DNA from: an uncultured Lachnospiraceae bacterium
GTDB taxonomy: Bacteria; Bacillota; Clostridia; Lachnospirales; Lachnospiraceae
Reading direction: 5' to 3'
Assembly: GCA_910585075.1 (NCBI GenBank)
Contig: CAJUED010000002.1
Location: 50,268-114,267 of the forward strand
DNA length: 64,000 bases
Part shown: positions 1-7,141 of the stretch, piece after piece
Position numbering within the stretch: the stretch's first letter is position 1
Layout of the letters: each line of letters starts with the position of its first letter
Position numbers and translations under genes: made by a program
The notes under the pieces: generated by a model
Told to the model about the DNA's origin: nothing
The model's database searches: none
Seen by the model: only the letters and a program-made list of their open reading frames with translations

Positions 1-1
1 G

Positions 2-223
2 GTCTTTGTCCACACAGGCGTCACCTACTGCCTGTATTTTTCCTCCCTAAAAGAACTGCCGGGACAGCAGGCAGCTATCTTAAGCTACATTGACCCGCTG
101 GTGGCAGTTCTTGTATCTGTGGTTATTTTAGGGGAAAGCATGAGTGCTGTCCAGGTGATTGGGGGTATTTTGATTTTGGGATTTACATTGTGGAATGAAA
201 TTACGCCAAAGGCAGCTAAATAA
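2..223 (+). CDS. EamA/DMT-family permease, C-terminal fragment (cut by window start)
   Basis: Only the last 73 residues are in the window; the 5' part lies outside. The visible part has two hydrophobic stretches, around LVAVLVSVVILG and VIGGILILGFTLW, separated by a short GESMS turn. The PGQQAAILSYIDPLVAV segment is typical of the end of the second EamA repeat in drug/metabolite transporters. Such proteins are ten-helix inner-membrane exporters or permeases; the substrate cannot be read from this fragment. The stop codon at 221-223 overlaps the stop of the convergent gene downstream by 8 nt, so no terminator separates them. Confidence 0.8.
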   Translation, partial: VFVHTGVTYCLYFSSLKELPGQQAAILSYIDPLVAVLVSVVILGESMSAVQVIGGILILGFTLWNEITPKAAK

Positions 224-1778
224 GAATTTCCTCTATCAAGCACCGATGTTCTTTTCTTTTGGTATCATAGCCAAGTCCAACTGCCAGAATGTGCGAAATA
301 TTTTCCTTCCATAGCCTTTCACAATACTCTCTGTCTTTTATCTGCTTAATTGCCGATTCCGGCGTATCGTCCGCCTTAAGTTCCAGAATAATTCCCGGCA
401 GATTTTTTCTTTCCGGATGGAAAATAAAATCTGCAAACCCTTTGCCGCTCTTTTCCTCACGCTCAATCCTGTATTTATTCCGCGCAGACAAATAAGCCAG
501 CGTCACCACACAGGACAGGCTGTTTTCATCATTGTATTTTAAGATTGGAAGCTCACTGTTGTGAATGCTGTGAAGATATGACGCCACAATATCACCCTTT
601 TTATCCAATGTGGCATTCAATATTTCATCGGAATTTCGTACAAGCTCCGCCACATAGCCAAAATCATCATCCTTTAGAGCTTTTTGAAATTCCAGCATAA
701 GTTCTTTATTTGGTATACCAAGTTCTCCGTCACAGTAGGACAGCAGCCCATAAACAATCATGGCTGAATAGATTTCTTCCCGGTTTTTAGGACTCTCCTG
801 CCCGGCAGAGTATTCTTCCCTGATATCAATTCTGATAGGAATGTCATTAACCATCCTTATAACATCTTCCCGCACTTCGCCAATATTATATTTCAGGAAA
901 AAAAGCACTTCATCCATTTTTCCCGTTCTGGTCCAATAACTCTGACACGCTGCGTCCTCCAGTGCGCACACCACTGACCTGGGATTATACAGCCGCATGC
1001 CGCTCTTTGTCCTGTAGCCGTTATACCAGTCATTGATTTCATCCATTGTCAATGCCGACTGCTTTTCACAGAGCATCCTCACTTCATTTTCCGTAAATCC
1101 AAAATACTCTCCAAAAAGCGGGTCCTTCAACATAGTATATTCCTTGAACATATTCAGAGCCGAACCGGTGCTGTACTTCTTAACCGGCAAAACCCCTGTC
1201 ATATAGGCAAGTGCCACATAAGGCTGGTCTTTCAGCAGATTTCTCAAAAACTCCAGAAAATCTCCGTGATTCTCCAAATACAATTCATGGCTGAATATAT
1301 AATCCCACTCGTCTATGATAAAAATATACTGTTCTCCTGTTGCAGACAGCAAATCGGCAATGCTGTCAAATTCTTTGTTTTGCAGCACAGGGTATGCTTC
1401 CTGTATATCGCGTTTAATTGAATTTCTGATCAATCCAATATAGTCTTCATATCCACTGCCATAGTCGGATAAACGGTTCAGACTTAAGTTTATCACATTA
1501 TACCGGTTCAAATGCGTCTGATAAGTTTCACTTTTGCTGATTTTTAGTCCCTCAAAAAGCAATTCCGTATTATATGACTTGCAATAATACGCCCCCAGCA
1601 TATTAAGCACGGAGGTTTTCCCGAAGCGGCGGGGCTTTGTAACGCAGATATATCTGTTCATGGTATGGATTCTTGCGTTCAGTATTTCAATTATGCCGGA
1701 TTTATCCACAAAATATTTGTCCTGGGCCATCATTTGAAACATCTTGCCTGCAGATTCGGTATTCAAACATATCGCCAT
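216..1778 (-). CDS. AAA-ATPase-like / PD-(D/E)XK nuclease-family protein
   Basis: The 520-residue protein has an N-terminal AAA-ATPase-like domain. Its P-loop variant KPRRFGKTS is near residue 50 and a Walker B stretch FIIDEWDYIF lies near residue 155. The C-terminus carries a PD-(D/E)XK nuclease-like signature (ADFIF followed by GIILELKAD), the arrangement of the common AAA-ATPase_like/PDDEXK_9 family of gut anaerobes. The start at 1778 (MAICLNTESAGKMF) is chosen because GGAGG lies 5 nt upstream; a longer in-frame start at 1838 has no such site. The gene stands alone and converges on the EamA gene. These proteins occur in many copies per genome and their function is not established; selfish or defence roles are speculation. 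Confidence 0.85.
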   Translation of the reverse strand: MAICLNTESAGKMFQMMAQDKYFVDKSGIIEILNARIHTMNRYICVTKPRRFGKTSVLNMLGAYYCKSYNTELLFEGLKISKSETYQTHLNRYNVINLSLNRLSDYGSGYEDYIGLIRNSIKRDIQEAYPVLQNKEFDSIADLLSATGEQYIFIIDEWDYIFSHELYLENHGDFLEFLRNLLKDQPYVALAYMTGVLPVKKYSTGSALNMFKEYTMLKDPLFGEYFGFTENEVRMLCEKQSALTMDEINDWYNGYRTKSGMRLYNPRSVVCALEDAACQSYWTRTGKMDEVLFFLKYNIGEVREDVIRMVNDIPIRIDIREEYSAGQESPKNREEIYSAMIVYGLLSYCDGELGIPNKELMLEFQKALKDDDFGYVAELVRNSDEILNATLDKKGDIVASYLHSIHNSELPILKYNDENSLSCVVTLAYLSARNKYRIEREEKSGKGFADFIFHPERKNLPGIILELKADDTPESAIKQIKDREYCERLWKENISHILAVGLGYDTKRKEHRCLIEEILI

Positions 1779-1904
1779 AAAAACCTCCGTTTCCGGGAAA
1801 TACCCCTTCATGCTGACAGCAGACAGCTTTTTTACCATTATACTGTTTCATTTTTATGAACACAAGTCATTATTTGCAACCCTTCTGCCTTCGCCCCCAC
1901 TGTG

Positions 1905-3107
1905 TTACTTTTCCGCAAACCACTCCTTCATAGTGCGAAGCACCCTGACCAGTTCTTCCTCGGATATAATATAAGGAACCATAGCATACATGTAATTTAA
2001 GAAGGGACGGCTGAAAACGCCGCGTTCACAGGCAAACTGCTGGTACCCCTTTAATGTGGCGCTGTCGTAAACCTCCACGCATACACAGCCTCCCATCATC
2101 CGCACTTCTTTTATCCTGGAATCCTCAAAGCCTTCCATTTCCCGTCTGGTGATATCCGCGATTTTGCGAATTTTTTCCATATAATTTTCCTGTTCGAACA
2201 GCTCGATGGACTTTAATGCCACACTGCATGCCAGAGGATTGCCCATAAAGGTGGGGCCGTGCATCAGCGCCTTATCCGGTTCGTCTCCGTAAAAGCCATC
2301 ATACACCTTCTTATTTGCAACCGTAACCGCATGGCCAATGTATCCCCCGGTCAGGGCCTTGCCCAGTACCAGAATATCAGGAAGCACCAAATCCGCTACA
2401 AAACGGTTTCCGGTACGGCCAAAGCCGGTGGCCACCTCATCAAAAATCAGCAGTACCCCATAGGTATCGCACAGCTCCCTTGCCCGCTTTAAAAAGCTCA
2501 CATCATACATCCGCATTCCCCCTGCGCCCTGCAAAAGGGGTTCCACTATCATGCAGTTCAGTTCCCTGTGATGCTTTTCAAAAGCTTCCTCCAGAGCCGG
2601 AATCTCCGTAGGAATATGATACACATTGGGGGACTCCCCGTAAGCCTCTAAAATGAAGTGGTAGTCCTCATCATCTCCCACCTCCATGGTTTTGAAGGTG
2701 TCCCCGTGATAGGCATGGGTCAGGGAGAGCACTTTTGTCCGTTTCATATCCCCCTGATTTACAAAATATTGCAGCGCCATCTTGAGGGCCACCTCCACAG
2801 CCACGCTTCCCGAATCCGAAAAAAAGCTGTAATCCAAATCCCCGGGCAGGTAGCTCTGCAGCTTCGCCGCCAGCTTCTGTACCGGTTCATGGGTCAGCCC
2901 GCCCAGCATCACATGGGCAAAATTGTCCACCTGGGATTTAATGGCCTCATTCAGCACCGGATGCTTGTATCCGTGAATCACACTCCACCAGGAGGACACC
3001 GAATCTATCATTTCCCGTTCCGGCGTCTTTAACCACACGCCCTGGGCGTCTATAATCTGAAAAGGCGGGTTCATTGTCTTCATTTGTTGATAGGGATACC
3101 AAATCAT
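1905..3107 (-). CDS. bioA: Adenosylmethionine-8-amino-7-oxononanoate aminotransferase (BioA)
   Basis: BioA is a PLP enzyme that transfers the amino group of S-adenosylmethionine to KAPA to make DAPA in biotin synthesis. The 400-residue protein shows the class III aminotransferase pattern: the SSWWSVIHGYKHP start region, a GSVAVEVALKMA cofactor segment, LLIFDEVATGFGRTG, and the PLP lysine in LVLGKALTGG. It ends in a BioA-like VPYIISEEEL tail. It is the last gene of a minus-strand run bioY-bioB-bioD-bioA, 178 bp after bioD. That gap could hold an internal signal, but none is clear. It is slightly shorter than the usual 420-450 residues. Confidence 0.94.
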   Translation of the reverse strand: MIWYPYQQMKTMNPPFQIIDAQGVWLKTPEREMIDSVSSWWSVIHGYKHPVLNEAIKSQVDNFAHVMLGGLTHEPVQKLAAKLQSYLPGDLDYSFFSDSGSVAVEVALKMALQYFVNQGDMKRTKVLSLTHAYHGDTFKTMEVGDDEDYHFILEAYGESPNVYHIPTEIPALEEAFEKHHRELNCMIVEPLLQGAGGMRMYDVSFLKRARELCDTYGVLLIFDEVATGFGRTGNRFVADLVLPDILVLGKALTGGYIGHAVTVANKKVYDGFYGDEPDKALMHGPTFMGNPLACSVALKSIELFEQENYMEKIRKIADITRREMEGFEDSRIKEVRMMGGCVCVEVYDSATLKGYQQFACERGVFSRPFLNYMYAMVPYIISEEELVRVLRTMKEWFAEK

Positions 3108-3285
3108 ATCTATACCTCCTGTATATCGCCGGCTATGTCTGCGATACTATTAGTAAACGACATACTCAATTGCGCTTTCCGGCTCTTGCAAAGCCGTATA
3201 TGCAAGCTTTCGCAAGCTCGAAAAGGCAATTTCTAATGCCGCTATTATATATTAATCAAAAGATTAAAAATTTAATATCTGTTCT

Positions 3286-3972
3286 TTAACCCTCATAAAG
3301 GGAGGCTAAAAGCTCCAAATCCATGGGAAGCTCTCTGCACCCATCCGGAACACAGGCAAGTACAGGCAATCCTGTCATGTATTCACACATCCGCAGATTG
3401 TCCTCCTCCATCACATCTCCCTTGTGAAAATGATTGAAGATAATCCCCTTCACGGGAAGCCCCTTTGTGCGCATATATTCCGTGGTAAGCACCACGCTGT
3501 TGATGGTTCCAAGGCCGGCGTCCGCCACAAGGATGCTGGCAAGCCCCAGCTCCTTTATCACGTCCTCCAGCTGAATTTTGGCCTCGTCAAAGCAGATGGG
3601 GCACAGGATTCCTCCGCTTCCCTCCATGGTCACATACTCATATTCCTGACAGACCTTGTGAAAGCCTTCCTTCACCACATCCATCCGCACCGGATTACCC
3701 TCAAGTCTGGAGGCCAGATGAGGGGAGACCGCCGTCTCGTACACATAAGGACACATATCGGCAAGGGGCTGGGAAATCCCCGACATATTTTTCACAAAAA
3801 GGCCGTCCCCCGGAATAAGGCTGCCATCCTCTCTGCGCTCGTTTCCGCTCATGGCCGCCTTATAATAAGCGGCGTTTTTTCCGCCCTCTTTTAATTTTTT
3901 CACTATAAGGCCCGAAACATAAGTTTTCCCCACATCCGTGCCGGTTCCTGTGATAAATAATTTCTTACTCAT
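3286..3972 (-). CDS. bioD: ATP-dependent dethiobiotin synthetase (BioD)
   Basis: BioD closes the ureido ring of dethiobiotin from DAPA, CO2 and ATP. The 228-residue protein opens with the P-loop GTGTDVGKTYVSG and has the family motif EGSGGILCPI near residue 117, where other members have EGAGG. The NHFHKGD segment matches the nucleotide-base region. Its start overlaps the end of bioB by 8 nt (3965-3972), which indicates translational coupling. Confidence 0.95.
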   Translation of the reverse strand: MSKKLFITGTGTDVGKTYVSGLIVKKLKEGGKNAAYYKAAMSGNERREDGSLIPGDGLFVKNMSGISQPLADMCPYVYETAVSPHLASRLEGNPVRMDVVKEGFHKVCQEYEYVTMEGSGGILCPICFDEAKIQLEDVIKELGLASILVADAGLGTINSVVLTTEYMRTKGLPVKGIIFNHFHKGDVMEEDNLRMCEYMTGLPVLACVPDGCRELPMDLELLASLYEG

Positions 3973-4939
3973 TGCAAAGTCTCACCTCAAATCCTGATTT
4001 TTGTATCAATTCCATATCCGTTTCCACGGTAATTCCTGCGGTGGTCAGCATATCTCCCGAGATGGCAGCGTTGGCTCCGCTCTTAAAGCAGGCCTCCCCT
4101 TTGTCCCCCAAAAGCCCCCGGCCCCCGGCCAGACGGATGGCTCCATCCGGAATCAAAAACCGGAACAGAGCCGCGCACCTGCAGGCTTCCTCATTGGTCA
4201 AAGGTTTCCTTCCTTCATAAGGGGTTCCGGGAATGGGATTTAACAGATTCATGGGAATGGACTTTACCCCCAGCTCCCTTGCCGTCAGCACCATATCAAT
4301 ACGGTCCTCCATGGTCTCCCCCAGTCCCAGAATCCCGCCGGAGCAGATGGACAGCCCCGCCCGCTTTGCCGCCTTCAGGGTTTCTATTTTTTCCTCATAG
4401 GTGTGGGTGGTGCATACCTGTGGAAAATAACGGGCGGAGGATTCCAGATTACAGTGGACCCGGGATGCCCCTGCCTCTTTTATTTTGCGGAACTGTTCCT
4501 CGTTTAAAAGTCCGAAGGAAACACAGACCTCAATCTTTACCTGCTTTTTTATCTCCCGGATGCTCTCACAGACCTGCTCCACCTCCCGGTCGGAGAGTTT
4601 CTTACCGGAAGTGACAATGGAATAGCGCAGAACGCCCTGCTTTGCATTGTGCCTTGCACTCTCCAAAAGTTCTTCCGTGGAAAGCAGTGGGTAAGTCTCC
4701 GTACATGCCGTCTGATAGTGGGCGCTTTGGGCGCAGTATTTACAGTCCTCCGAACACCGGCCGCATTTACCGTTCACAATGGTGCAAATGTCAAAACCAC
4801 TCCCGGCTACCTCCTTCCGTATTTCATCTGCCGCCTTTTGCAGTTCCTGAAGCGGAGCCTTAGACAAATCAATCGCTTCCTGCCGGGTAATCAATTCTCC
4901 CTTTAGTGCCTTTTCTTTCATTTCTTCTACAAAGCTCAT
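3965..4939 (-). CDS. bioB: Biotin synthase (BioB), radical SAM
   Basis: BioB inserts sulfur into dethiobiotin using radical SAM chemistry. The 324-residue protein has the radical SAM cluster motif CSEDCKYC near residue 62, preceded by the family sequence NGKCGR. It also has the GGILGLGET loop and the PIPGTPYEG and IRLAGGR segments. The arginine of IRLAGGR matches the ligand to the [2Fe-2S] sulfur donor in known enzymes. It is second in the bioY-B-D-A run, 121 bp downstream of bioY. That gap holds a short degenerate run of CATCCATT repeats (about 5028-5053) and no clear second operator. Confidence 0.96.
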   Translation of the reverse strand: MSFVEEMKEKALKGELITRQEAIDLSKAPLQELQKAADEIRKEVAGSGFDICTIVNGKCGRCSEDCKYCAQSAHYQTACTETYPLLSTEELLESARHNAKQGVLRYSIVTSGKKLSDREVEQVCESIREIKKQVKIEVCVSFGLLNEEQFRKIKEAGASRVHCNLESSARYFPQVCTTHTYEEKIETLKAAKRAGLSICSGGILGLGETMEDRIDMVLTARELGVKSIPMNLLNPIPGTPYEGRKPLTNEEACRCAALFRFLIPDGAIRLAGGRGLLGDKGEACFKSGANAAISGDMLTTAGITVETDMELIQKSGFEVRLCNE

Positions 4940-5060
4940 ATACTATGTCCTCTCTGTCTTTTATGCCGTTATTTCTTTTATTCTTTTACATATTGTAATC
5001 ATTAAGCCAACACCATTCTCTGTTATATCCATGCATCCATTCATCCATTCATCTGTAGTA

Positions 5061-5615
5061 CTACATATTTGCAATCACAGGCCTAAGCCGCTTTGCCAGC
5101 GCCGCCGCCACAAAACACAGGCAGATGTCTCCCGGAACCGCCAGCAAAAAGCAGTAAAGGAAAAGCGGCCACAGGCCAATGGGTGTGTGAATCACAAAAT
5201 TGCATATCATATAATAATAAACCATTCCGGCTCCATACACAATTGCAAGGCCCGTAAAATTTGCTCCAAGGATTTTTCCAAACGTCAGCCCTTCCGTTTT
5301 TTCCGTCATCCTTCCGGTTACATAGCTGCCTATCACAAATCCAATGATATACCCAAAACTGGGCTTTAACAGATACCAGAGCCCGCCCCCTTCCGCAAAT
5401 ATGGGAAGGCCCACAAGCCCCAAAAAGGCATACAGGCCCACACTAACTGCCCCCAATCTTCCACCAAGCAAAAGCCCAGCCAGCATTGTAAACAAAAACT
5501 GCAAAGTAAAGGGCACCACCGGAACAGGAATCTTAATAAATGCCCCAACTGCGGTCAATGCCGTAAACAGTCCACATAATGCCATACTTTTTGTCTTAGA
5601 TTTTTGTTTTCTCAT
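5061..5615 (-). CDS. bioY: Biotin transporter BioY (ECF-type S component)
   Basis: BioY is the membrane-embedded biotin-binding component of ECF importers. The protein is very hydrophobic, with about six membrane segments. It has the family core PVPVVPFTLQFLFTMLAGLLLG and the GYIIGFVIGSYVTGRM loop (each part of a longer conserved stretch). I chose the start at 5615 (MRKQKSK) because GGGGG lies 5 nt before it; a start at 5627 is also possible. It is the first gene after the BirA-type operator at 5712-5744. No EcfA/EcfT partner genes are in the window, so it either shares an energising module encoded elsewhere or works alone. Confidence 0.92.
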   Translation of the reverse strand: MRKQKSKTKSMALCGLFTALTAVGAFIKIPVPVVPFTLQFLFTMLAGLLLGGRLGAVSVGLYAFLGLVGLPIFAEGGGLWYLLKPSFGYIIGFVIGSYVTGRMTEKTEGLTFGKILGANFTGLAIVYGAGMVYYYMICNFVIHTPIGLWPLFLYCFLLAVPGDICLCFVAAALAKRLRPVIANM

Positions 5616-5711
5616 AATTTCCCCCATTTCCGCGCTGTATTCTGCACATTTCGAATTTATAGCTGGCGCAGACCTTCCTTATTCCCTATAAAACTAACAA
5701 AAAAAAACGCC

Positions 5712-5744
5712 AATGTCAACTATGTGTTTTAGTAAGTTTACATT
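5712..5744. promoter_or_regulatory. BirA-type biotin operator upstream of bioY
   Basis: Two inverted 10-bp arms, AATGTCAACT (5712-5721) and AGTTTACATT (5735-5744), match in 9 of 10 positions and are 13 bp apart. This is the spacing and sequence of BirA operators in Firmicutes. The left arm, read on the minus strand, contains a TTGACA -35-like hexamer, so bound BirA would block initiation. No sharp -10 was seen at ideal spacing. It predicts a DNA-binding (group II) BirA encoded elsewhere. Confidence 0.85.
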
Positions 5745-5792
5745 ATTCATTTACAGCTAACACATATAAATTGTGCTGATTCTCGAATAGAC

Positions 5793-5821
5793 TTTACACT
5801 TTTCACACAATCTTATATAAT
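5793..5821 (+). promoter_or_regulatory. Sigma-A-type promoter for the 63-residue protein gene
   Basis: TTTACA (5793-5798) and TATAAT (5816-5821) are separated by 17 bp. The promoter reads toward the small gene at 5947 and diverges from the bio operon. Confidence 0.65.
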
Positions 5822-5946
5822 AAATTTGTAGCAATCCATACAAGCCACAATATGAAAGCAGGTGATACTGTGAAAAATACATTTTTACAGAGAAATTTGT
5901 GCTTGCGCCCAAATTTCCGGGTTGCAGACAAGATATGGAGGTTTCT

Positions 5947-6138
5947 ATGCCGAACGGTATCGATGTGGCTAAAGATGCTGTTGAACAATTTCAAAAAGTC
6001 CAAAAGCATATGTTAATAGCAAAAGATGAGAATGCTACCAGAACATATGACAGTTTAAAAGATGACTATTTATCATTAAAAGCGATTTTAAATGTCGCAG
6101 GCGTAAACCTGACAGATATCGACAAGATAAAGGAATAA
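5947..6138 (+). CDS. Small helical protein of unknown function
   Basis: This 63-residue protein starts MPNGIDVAKDAVEQFQ. The start is fixed by GGAGG at 5937-5941, 5 nt upstream. The sequence is charged, with heptad-like spacing of hydrophobic residues, and is probably all helical. It has no membrane segment and no signal peptide, and I do not recognise a family. It has its own promoter at 5793-5821 and lies just upstream of the structured RNA and the PBECR4 gene. Whether these belong together is unknown. Confidence 0.6.
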   Translation: MPNGIDVAKDAVEQFQKVQKHMLIAKDENATRTYDSLKDDYLSLKAILNVAGVNLTDIDKIKE

Positions 6139-6253
6139 TAACTGCAGTACTTCGCCGCAGGCGACTTTAAATCAGGAGGATTTTGTATCTGTGAAGCCAA
6201 AAGCTGAATCGTAACGAATGGTTACAAGTGCTAATAGAAAATCCCTTAAAAAA

Positions 6254-6282
6254 TTGACATATTTCAAGTATTTACGTATAAT
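6254..6282 (+). promoter_or_regulatory. Consensus promoter of the structured RNA
   Basis: A perfect TTGACA (6254-6259) and a perfect TATAAT (6277-6282) are 17 bp apart, predicting transcription from about 6289. This is the strongest promoter by consensus that I saw in the window. Confidence 0.85.
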
Positions 6283-6288
6283 AATACT

Positions 6289-6484
6289 ACAAGGCAGGCA
6301 ACGGCGTGTGTCTGTCCAAGTGTTGAAGCATAACAGCGTACCGGAATGCCTTGTTATGCAGAGCTTTCGAGAGGGGTTGTGCAGTGAAACCTCAAACCGG
6401 AGTAGGTGTTTAATCCGGATGGGATTATAACCGAAAGAAAATGCTCAAATCGCCTCGCATATGTGGGGCGGTTTTCTTTTTTGG
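6289..6484 (+). ncRNA. Candidate structured RNA of about 195 nt (leader or independent RNA)
   Basis: The stretch lies between a consensus promoter and an intrinsic terminator and holds no convincing reading frame. It can form several separate helices: CAGGCA/TGTCTG (6295-6300 with 6309-6314), GCATAACA/TGTTATGC (6328-6335 with 6352-6359) and CCGGA/TCCGG (6397-6401 with 6414-6418). A terminator stem follows. I could not assign it to 6S RNA, a known riboswitch or another family by eye. Because the PBECR4 start codon is only 12 nt after the U-run, it may be an attenuating leader for that gene or a stand-alone small RNA whose terminator leaks. Confidence 0.55.
6447..6484 (+). terminator. Intrinsic terminator at the end of the structured RNA
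   Basis: AATCGCCTC pairs with GGGGCGGTT, with two G-T wobbles, and the stem continues to an ATAT loop. It is followed at once by TTTTCTTTTTT. It sits directly before the ribosome site of the PBECR4 gene. Confidence 0.8.
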
Positions 6485-6495
6485 AAAGGTACACA

Positions 6496-7095
6496 ATGGA
6501 TAAATTATTAGCATGTGCAAATACATATTTTAGAATGATGGACTTTACATATCGGATTGTTTTGGGGCGGAAAGGGAAATTATACGAGTTGCATATCAGT
6601 TTCGAGGCGATTTCCTTCCACCATCTGATTGGTCTGCACAAGCTCCATGATTTGAGGATTGCCCGGGCAAACCGTGAAAAAATATTCCATGATATATTAG
6701 AAGGAAATATCAGCTATGATTTTATCTCAAAAAGCAGGTATTTCCCCCAGATAAAAAACAGATTTCTTCCATTCGCCGACATAGAAAAAATTTTTGATGA
6801 CAATCGTCTCATTTTCCGTTACAACACTAAAATAAATCGGTTTTCCTTGATTGAAGCAGATTACTTAATGTCCACACCATATAGCGGAAATGATATTTAT
6901 ATTTTTCTTGCCCGCAGGCAGGATGACGACAACTATTACTGCCGCTCTTTCTTCCCAAAAGAACAAACGGATTATACAAAGGGGCAGGCAGTCTGGACAA
7001 TGCTCCACAAAGAAAAGCACTGTCTCACCACCGGCAAAACGATTATCCAGTATGACCGTCTCACACCAAAGATAAAAACAAAAAAAGAAAACTGA
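6496..7095 (+). CDS. PBECR4-domain protein (BECR-fold nuclease superfamily)
   Basis: The 199-residue protein starts MDKLLACANTYFRMM, with GGAAAGG about 6 nt upstream. It shows the pattern I associate with PBECR4 (phage-barnase-EndoU-ColicinE5/D-RelE-like nuclease 4): an N-terminal ISFEAISFHHLIGLHKL block, and a C-terminal YIFLARRQDDDNYYCRSFF segment followed by KEK residues. Members are usually carried by integrative and conjugative elements or plasmids and are inferred to be RNases; activity is not shown by the sequence alone. There are no other mobile-element genes beside it. It begins right after the terminator of the structured RNA, so expression probably depends on read-through. Confidence 0.7.
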   Translation: MDKLLACANTYFRMMDFTYRIVLGRKGKLYELHISFEAISFHHLIGLHKLHDLRIARANREKIFHDILEGNISYDFISKSRYFPQIKNRFLPFADIEKIFDDNRLIFRYNTKINRFSLIEADYLMSTPYSGNDIYIFLARRQDDDNYYCRSFFPKEQTDYTKGQAVWTMLHKEKHCLTTGKTIIQYDRLTPKIKTKKEN

Positions 7096-7141
7096 AAAAG
7101 GACGTCCTAAAAGGACGTATCCCTCTCCCAGCTTTCCTCAT

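Noticed and set aside
3424..3894. 156-codon plus-strand frame inside bioD
   Set aside because: It is the antisense shadow of bioD; the composition is His/Leu-rich without domain features.
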